A stretch of 7,776 bases of DNA from positions 1 through 7,776 of the forward strand of contig CAJKQE010000105.1 in NCBI GenBank assembly GCA_905201915.1. The letters are read 5' to 3'. Numbering within the stretch: the first letter of the stretch is position 1; every line of letters begins with the position of its first letter. This DNA is from an uncultured Lachnospiraceae bacterium (lineage in GTDB: Bacteria > Bacillota > Clostridia > Lachnospirales > Lachnospiraceae). Under the pieces are notes generated by a model. That model ran no database searches. It was given only the letters and a program-made list of their open reading frames with translations, and was not told the DNA's origin. The position numbers and the translations under genes are program-made. Positions 6,451-7,776 of this stretch are shown one piece after another.

Positions 6451-6524
6451 ACACACTTTCACCTCTCGCTGTATATTCAGTTCTGTTTATCTACATATTT
6501 TAACTCTATACACCTTATACCCAC

Positions 6525-6647
6525 TCAATGATAAGGGGTTAATATTCCCACCAGTATCAGCACCAGCTCAATCACCCCCACGCCGGATTCATCTGCCGCA
6601 AACGCCCTAATGTCCTTTAAATTTTCTCTGTCCTTCTGTAATTCCAT
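6525..6647 (-). pseudogene. Truncated Flp1-type type IVb pilin
   Basis: A 40-aa ORF immediately after the TadC-like gene, with a good ribosome binding site (GGAGG at 6657-6661, 9 nt before the ATG). It encodes a short cytoplasmic leader, then ADESGVGVIELVLILV, the G/E-containing start of the hydrophobic helix characteristic of Flp1 pilins. After LILV the frame departs into GILTPYH and stops. Family members normally continue for another 20 or so residues, with a longer hydrophobic run followed by a polar tail. I see no continuation in the other two frames downstream, so this is not a simple frameshift: the 3' part has been replaced by unrelated sequence. The product would lack most of the helix needed for pilus assembly and is probably non-functional. 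It marks the right-hand junction of the inserted or rearranged DNA, around 6535-6548. Confidence 0.7.
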
Positions 6648-6688
6648 ACGCTCTTTCCTCCTTCTCGTTTATTTGATCAATCTGTTCT

Positions 6689-7776
6689 TTATCCAAAGGC
6701 CAGCCAGGCAGGAACGGCAATCATTACCATTACTACTGCCAGCAAAAGAAACAGGGGAATTAAAAGTCTCGTTCCGGCTTCCTCCCCCAGCCGTCTGGCC
6801 TGATGTTTGCGCTGTTCAAAGGCATCTGCCATTTCCAGGCGCAGCCGTTCCCTTAAGCTTCTGGCCCCGTTTTTCCGGCTCTGCTCCAAAAGGGCAGCCA
6901 GCTTCATATACGGCTGCAGGCCACAGCGGCTTCCAAATTCATAAAATGCCTGACTTTCAGAAACACCGCTTTTTAACTGGCTCTCCGTCAGAACCATTTC
7001 TTCATATATATACCGCTTCTGGTGCACCCCATGTTCCACCGACCGGCGGTAATCAACAGCAATCCGTTCCCAGGCACTTCGGATACTCATTCCTGCCCCC
7101 AGAAAAATGATAAGACGCGATAAAACCTCTGAATAGTCAAGGAGCATCTGCTGTCTGCGGCGTTCCTCCTGTTTTTTCAGATCCACCGTTTCCTTAAGCG
7201 TTATCAAAAACGCTCCCGCCAGACCAAGTGCCGTAAGAGAAAGGATGGGCGGAAGCCCTCCCGGAATATCATAGCTCAGCCGATTCCCCTCCTGAAACTG
7301 AGGCAGGGAAAATGCACTTTCATACCGACTGTCCTGCTCCATCTCTTTTATCTGCTCTTCCAGATCTTTTGCAGCCCTCTGAACCGGCGTCATAAGAGGC
7401 GGTTTTATCCTTACAGGAATTTCATATTCTCTGGGCCAGTTCCCGTCTGTGAGCCGCACAAAAAGCACTGCCTGCTCCCCTTGCTCCGGCACTCCCTCCC
7501 CATGTATCTGTCCGTCTGATCCTAAAAGATCAGGAGAGCCGGACCGCCAGCTTAAATCTACCCCATATTCCGGGAGCTCTGAAATAAGCTTTAAAGGCAG
7601 CCGCACCTCTTCCAGTGAAGGATTATCCCCTAAAATATACCCCGGAAGTTCCCCTATAACCTGCTCATAGACTGCCTCAGCCTCCTTCTCTGTATATTGC
7701 TCTGCCTCAAGGATCAGTTCCAGACGCTCCGGCTCCCTGCTGTCTGCCAGCCCCCTTACTTCCAGCAGATATGTCT
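6689..7776 (-). CDS. TadC-like T2SS F family membrane protein with Ig-like domain (5' end outside window)
   Basis: The frame is open to the right edge, so the start lies outside and 361 residues are visible. It is an inner-membrane platform protein of a Tad/Flp pilus or type II secretion-like machine. Visible residues about 40-125 (GDNPSLEEV, DLSWRSGSPDLLGSDGQI, VLFVRLTDG) look like a bacterial Ig-like fold of the 'atrophied' type, presumably outside the membrane. A transmembrane helix follows at about 170-190, then a cytoplasmic T2SSF helical domain (about 205-330; FLGAGMSIRSAWERIA and GEEAGTRLLIP are typical) and a C-terminal membrane helix (337-358) ending PAWLAFG. The GTG at 7606 is an internal valine codon, not the start, because the Ig-like domain continues upstream of it. 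The gene is clearly more GC-rich than the centre of the window and is followed 42 nt later by the pilin gene, the normal order in Clostridia Tad loci. Confidence 0.82.
   Translation of the reverse strand, partial: TYLLEVRGLADSREPERLELILEAEQYTEKEAEAVYEQVIGELPGYILGDNPSLEEVRLPLKLISELPEYGVDLSWRSGSPDLLGSDGQIHGEGVPEQGEQAVLFVRLTDGNWPREYEIPVRIKPPLMTPVQRAAKDLEEQIKEMEQDSRYESAFSLPQFQEGNRLSYDIPGGLPPILSLTALGLAGAFLITLKETVDLKKQEERRRQQMLLDYSEVLSRLIIFLGAGMSIRSAWERIAVDYRRSVEHGVHQKRYIYEEMVLTESQLKSGVSESQAFYEFGSRCGLQPYMKLAALLEQSRKNGARSLRERLRLEMADAFEQRKHQARRLGEEAGTRLLIPLFLLLAVVMVMIAVPAWLAFG

Noticed and set aside
6525..6647. A group II intron as the cause of the pilin interruption
   Set aside because: The expected intron 5' end (GTGCG or similar) is not seen at the break and no reverse transcriptase gene is present in the window.
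6610..7110. 166-aa plus-strand ORF across the pilin and TadC-like genes
   Set aside because: It is a shadow of the minus-strand Tad genes: it is proline- and serine-rich from reversed codons and spans two genes that read well on the other strand.

Overview
The window looks like a chromosomal segment of a Gram-positive, low-GC anaerobe of the Clostridia, most likely a member of the Lachnospiraceae. The evidence is a DUF5688-type gene, strong AGGAGG ribosome binding sites, and a Tad/Flp1-type pilus locus whose membrane protein carries a Clostridia-style Ig-like domain. Every gene I can support lies on the minus strand, so the window reads right to left. No rRNA, tRNA or CRISPR array was seen.

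Region by region in transcription order. (1) 7776-6689: the 3' part of a TadC-like (T2SS F family) inner-membrane gene, relatively GC-rich. (2) 6647-6525: a Flp1-type pilin gene that starts normally but loses its frame in the middle of the hydrophobic helix, giving only 40 aa. This looks like a junction where foreign DNA interrupts the pilus locus. (3) 6450-6148: an orphan 100-aa ORF of unknown function. (4) 6035-2649: a very AT-rich, tightly coupled three-gene operon. It encodes a metallophosphoesterase with a C-terminal helical domain (464 aa), an 82-aa small helical protein, and a coiled-coil P-loop ATPase ending in a DUF2326-type domain (580 aa). (5) 2634-2408: two hairpins on the minus strand, the second a strong intrinsic terminator. 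(6) 2370-1182: an overlapping pair of accessory genes of a kind found on conjugative or integrative elements, a 218-aa two-domain protein and a 187-aa protein with a GQxSDGWGEGFEQ motif. (7) 1043-51: a DUF5688 family gene. (8) At the left edge, a ribosome binding site for a further gene outside the window.

The centre of interest is the three-gene operon. Its gene order, sizes and domains match the ABC-three-component (ABC-3C) class of predicted conflict/immunity systems: an effector fused to a C-terminal domain, a middle component (MC), and a Rad50/SMC-like ABC ATPase. Here the effector is a metallophosphoesterase with all its metal ligands in place, so the ATPase plus phosphoesterase pairing recalls SbcC/SbcD (Rad50/Mre11) although the proteins are clearly different. 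The likely reading is that the ATPase and the small protein sense an invading nucleic acid or a disturbed nucleoprotein state and license the phosphoesterase to cut a phosphodiester substrate. That role is inferred from architecture only. The abrupt AT-rich composition, the broken pilin and the element-type genes downstream suggest the system sits in an accessory island inserted in the Tad locus.
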